Made by a program: the position numbers and the translations under genes. This document shows, piece after piece, positions 61,675-64,000 of a DNA stretch of 64,000 bases (within the stretch, counting starts at the first letter, position 1; every line of letters begins with the position of its first letter). The DNA is from Algoriphagus halophilus. GTDB taxonomy: Bacteria; Bacteroidota; Bacteroidia; Cytophagales; Cyclobacteriaceae. Location of the stretch: assembly GCF_900129785.1 (NCBI RefSeq), contig NZ_FSRC01000001.1:124001-188000 (forward strand), read 5' to 3'. Under the pieces are notes generated by a model that was not told the origin of the DNA, did not search any database, and saw only the letters and a program-made list of their open reading frames with translations.

Positions 61675-62850
61675 ATGTTTAGTTTAAAAATCCTCATCGT
61701 TGAAGATGACTCAGTATCTGCTTTATTGCTAAAAAGAGCACTAGAGAAAAATAATCATGATATCATTGGAATTGCTGATTCTGGAGAAAAGGCCTTGGAT
61801 ATTTTAGAAGAAAATATCGCAGATATCGTGATGATGGACATCAATTTGGCTGGTGAGCTGGACGGTATTAAAACCACCGAGATTGTCAATGAAAAGTATG
61901 ATATCCCGGTTGTTTATTTAAGTGCCAGCTCTGATGCAGAAACACTAAACAAGGTGGTAGGAACGAATCCCAGTGCTTATGTGATTAAGCCTTTTAATAT
62001 CAGGGAATTGAATATGGTGATCGAACTGGCCATTTTCAAGGACCGAAAAGAAAAGGAACTTCAAAAACTCAACAATGAACTGGAGGAAAAAGTAAGGCAA
62101 CGAACAGCGGATCTTCATGAGGCTAATAAGGAACTGACCAAAGCTTTAGAAAAAGAACGAGAAATCAATGAATTAAAATCCCGAATTGTGCTCAACGTTT
62201 CCCACGGATTCAAAACACCTCTTACCTCCATATTGAGTTCAGCTCAGCTACTTCAGATCTACGCGGAAAAAGATCATCCTTTCAAACTGAAAATAAGTAA
62301 GCATGCCTCCAAAATCGAAAACTCAGTAAGGGCATTGAATAATTTGCTGACAAGTGTCTTGTTCTTTGGGAAAGCAGATGCTGATAAGATGAAGTATAAA
62401 CCAAAGAAGATGTTTTTAGGTGCTTTTGTCAAAGAAGTGCTGGATACCGTAAAAGCAGGGGTTGAAAATGGTGTTACTATTAAAACCACTCTTGGAGAAT
62501 TGCCCAAAACCATTGTTTCCGATTATGATCTTTTATATCAGGTGTTTGAGAATTTATTGTCGAACTCTGTGAAGTATTCAAAAGATGGGCAAGTAGTGAA
62601 TTTCTCCCTGAAATTTGAAGACAATCAATTGAAAGCATCCTTTACTGATCATGGTATTGGTATTCCTAAAAAGGAACAAGGTCAATTGTTTGACCGATTT
62701 TTCAGAGCACATAATGTAGGAATAATAGAAGGTTCAGGTCTTGGACTGTCCATTGTCAAAAAATGTGTGGAGGTTTTAAAAGGAGAGATTACCTTTGAGA
62801 GTGTTGAAAATAAGGGGACGACATTTTATGTGTCCATCCCCGTAGAATAA
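61675..62850 (+). CDS. Receiver + histidine kinase protein with altered H-box
   Basis: 391 aa. A receiver domain (1-120: phosphoacceptor D55 in VMMDINLAG, K105 in VIKPFN) is followed by a coiled-coil linker (about 122-168) and HisKA with H177 in NVSHGFKTPLTS. The residue after His is Gly where kinases nearly always have Glu or Asp. A HATPase follows (about 275-390; ENLLSNSVKYSKDG, DHGIGIPKKEQG, GSGLGLSIV). It starts 51 nt after the propeller kinase, so both probably form one phosphorelay. No DNA-binding output is seen in this window. Confidence 0.92.
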   Translation: MFSLKILIVEDDSVSALLLKRALEKNNHDIIGIADSGEKALDILEENIADIVMMDINLAGELDGIKTTEIVNEKYDIPVVYLSASSDAETLNKVVGTNPSAYVIKPFNIRELNMVIELAIFKDRKEKELQKLNNELEEKVRQRTADLHEANKELTKALEKEREINELKSRIVLNVSHGFKTPLTSILSSAQLLQIYAEKDHPFKLKISKHASKIENSVRALNNLLTSVLFFGKADADKMKYKPKKMFLGAFVKEVLDTVKAGVENGVTIKTTLGELPKTIVSDYDLLYQVFENLLSNSVKYSKDGQVVNFSLKFEDNQLKASFTDHGIGIPKKEQGQLFDRFFRAHNVGIIEGSGLGLSIVKKCVEVLKGEITFESVENKGTTFYVSIPVE

Positions 62851-62851
62851 T

Positions 62852-63484
62852 ATGCTGCTAAGTTCAAAGAATTTATCCTTTACTTATTCAGGGCAAAAAA
62901 CACTCTATTTTGAAGATATTCAGTTAAATGAAAAAGAGAGTTTATTGGTGCTGGGAAAATCGGGTAGTGGGAAGACTACCTTGCTCAATTTATTGGCCGG
63001 TTTAGCCAAGCCGGACCAAGGCCAGATTCAGATAGGGAATCAACCTTTTTCTGATTATACAGGCCAGAAACTGGATTTGTTTAGAGGGCAAAATATTGGA
63101 ATCGTATTTCAAAAACCTCATTTATTAGCACCACTTTCAGTGTTGGATAACCTTCGAATGGCTAATTTTTTTGGAAAGAAAAAGAATGAGAGGCTGGAGC
63201 AACTTTTAGAGGATTTAGGGCTTTCGCATAGAAAAAATGCCTCGGTGTTAACACTTAGTGAAGGAGAGGCTCAGCGGGTTTCCATCGCAAGAGCATTGGC
63301 GAATGAACCAAAATTGATCCTGGCTGATGAGCCCACCTCCAGTTTGGATGATGAAAACACAGAAAAGGTCATTCAATTACTGAAAGAGCAATCCAGTAAA
63401 ATTGGAGCTGCCATGATTATCGTGACCCATGATCAGCGGGTGAAAAATCATATTTCGAATTTTATGGAAGTAAAGGCCTCATGA
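62852..63484 (+). CDS. ABC transporter ATPase, LolD/MacB type
   Basis: 210 aa. Walker A GKSGSGKTT (about 33-41), Q-loop FQKPHLLAPLSV, signature TLSEGEAQRVSIARAL (LSEGE in place of LSGGQ), Walker B LILADEPTSSLDD and switch VTHDQ. It powers an FtsX-type permease, which starts in a 4-nt overlap and is cut by the window edge. LolD-type ATPases drive lipoprotein release or similar export from the inner membrane. 1 nt after the kinase gene, so it may be co-transcribed with it. Confidence 0.92.
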   Translation: MLLSSKNLSFTYSGQKTLYFEDIQLNEKESLLVLGKSGSGKTTLLNLLAGLAKPDQGQIQIGNQPFSDYTGQKLDLFRGQNIGIVFQKPHLLAPLSVLDNLRMANFFGKKKNERLEQLLEDLGLSHRKNASVLTLSEGEAQRVSIARALANEPKLILADEPTSSLDDENTEKVIQLLKEQSSKIGAAMIIVTHDQRVKNHISNFMEVKAS

Positions 63485-64000
63485 ATTTATTCAAGCTGAG
63501 TTGGAAATATTTGACTTTTAGACCTTTCTCCACCGGGTTGAATGTATTGTTGTTGGCCTTGGGGCTTGCCATTATTGCAGTTCTTTTACTGATGCAAGAT
63601 CAGTTGGAAAAGAAAATGAATCAAGATGCTGAAGGGATTGATTTAGTCGTGGGAGCAAAGGGAAGCCCATTGCAGCTTATACTTTCAAGCGTTTATCATA
63701 TCGACTTTCCTACAGGAAATATTTCTTTAAATGATGCTCAGTCTTTGACCAGAAACAGATTGGTGAAAAGTACCATTCCTTTGGCCCTGGGAGATAATTA
63801 CCAGGGATTTAGAATTGTAGGGACTAATTTGGATTATCTGGAACTTTATCAAGTGGATTTTGAAAGCGGGACCTCATGGACCCAGCCTTTTGAAGTCGTA
63901 ATTGGAGCAGAGGCAGCCTTGAAGCTTGGATTGGATACAGGGGATGAGTTTATGGGAAGTCATGGAATTAGCGAAGGAAGCCATGACCATGATGCTAATT
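63481..64000 (+). CDS. FtsX-family ABC permease, 5' part only
   Basis: 173 codons are visible, ATGA overlap with the ATPase gene. A first membrane helix (about 17-40: TGLNVLLLALGLAIIAVLL) is followed by a large periplasmic domain start with EGIDLVVGAKGSPLQLILSS and later DNYQGFRIVGTN. This is the usual MacB/LolC/FtsX layout. The rest lies beyond the window. Confidence 0.9.
   Translation, partial: MNLFKLSWKYLTFRPFSTGLNVLLLALGLAIIAVLLLMQDQLEKKMNQDAEGIDLVVGAKGSPLQLILSSVYHIDFPTGNISLNDAQSLTRNRLVKSTIPLALGDNYQGFRIVGTNLDYLELYQVDFESGTSWTQPFEVVIGAEAALKLGLDTGDEFMGSHGISEGSHDHDAN

Overview
The window looks like a chromosomal piece of a Bacteroidota bacterium, most likely Cytophagales / Cyclobacteriaceae (Algoriphagus-like). 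This is inferred from family content: DUF6090 and DUF5916 proteins, a DUF5117-type zinc metalloprotease, a propeller-containing sensor kinase, the pheT / coiled-coil / zapA / rny cluster, and a TAnnTTTG promoter in front of rpsT. No rRNA, tRNA or CRISPR array was found.

Layout. 0-4.4 kb: exported or membrane proteins, an ankyrin/beta-lactamase-fold fusion and a GH43 glycosidase. 4.5-10.9 kb: an accessory toxin-like block. It has two unknown cytosolic proteins and two genes that share an N-terminal leader and a nearly identical ~145-bp upstream region. The larger one (897 aa) carries the DUF4157/eCIS core domain and two candidate Cys-His catalytic modules. 11.2-17.6 kb: a DUF5916 outer-membrane protein, a CPBP protease, a DUF6090 protein, an MBL-fold hydrolase and a small conserved protein. 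17.7-22.5 kb: an accessory island. It starts with a 12 x 21-bp tandem array and a G-rich duplicated palindrome, continues with two zinc-ribbon PD-(D/E)XK-like proteins and membrane/unknown proteins, and ends with an in-frame chimera of an EcoRI-type methyltransferase N-terminus and a DUF4268 C-terminus. 22.6-28.1 kb: a CPBP protease, a REP-associated IS200-like transposase between REP-like hairpins, a metallophosphoesterase, an aminotransferase and two decayed gene remnants.

28.4-35.8 kb is housekeeping: rpsT, radC, a DUF1684 protein, pheT, a coiled-coil protein, zapA, rny and an M90-like peptidase. 35.8-52.1 kb is a pectin / galacturonate utilisation locus. The catabolic operon kduI-kduD-lacI-uxaB reads left. 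GH28 polygalacturonase, CE12 acetylesterase, a pectin methylesterase/alpha-beta hydrolase fusion, a VOC protein and two oxidoreductases read right. uxaA reads left, and a three-gene TRAP transporter reads right. Three copies of a LacI-type palindrome (core GCAATCGATTGC) sit upstream of kduI, between kduI and GH28, and upstream of uxaA, so the encoded LacI-family protein probably controls the locus. No SusC/SusD pair is present. Uptake by the TRAP system suggests the inner membrane imports monomeric or unsaturated uronates released outside.

52.2-64 kb: an ABC-F protein, a large secreted-type zinc metalloprotease, a PliG-like lysozyme inhibitor candidate, sucD, a two-gene histidine-kinase pair and the start of a LolCDE/MacB-like ABC exporter cut by the window edge. 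The most novel-looking material is the DUF4157 leader pair at 7-11 kb, the phased 21-bp array at 17.7 kb and the chimeric restriction-modification remnant at 21.3-22.5 kb.
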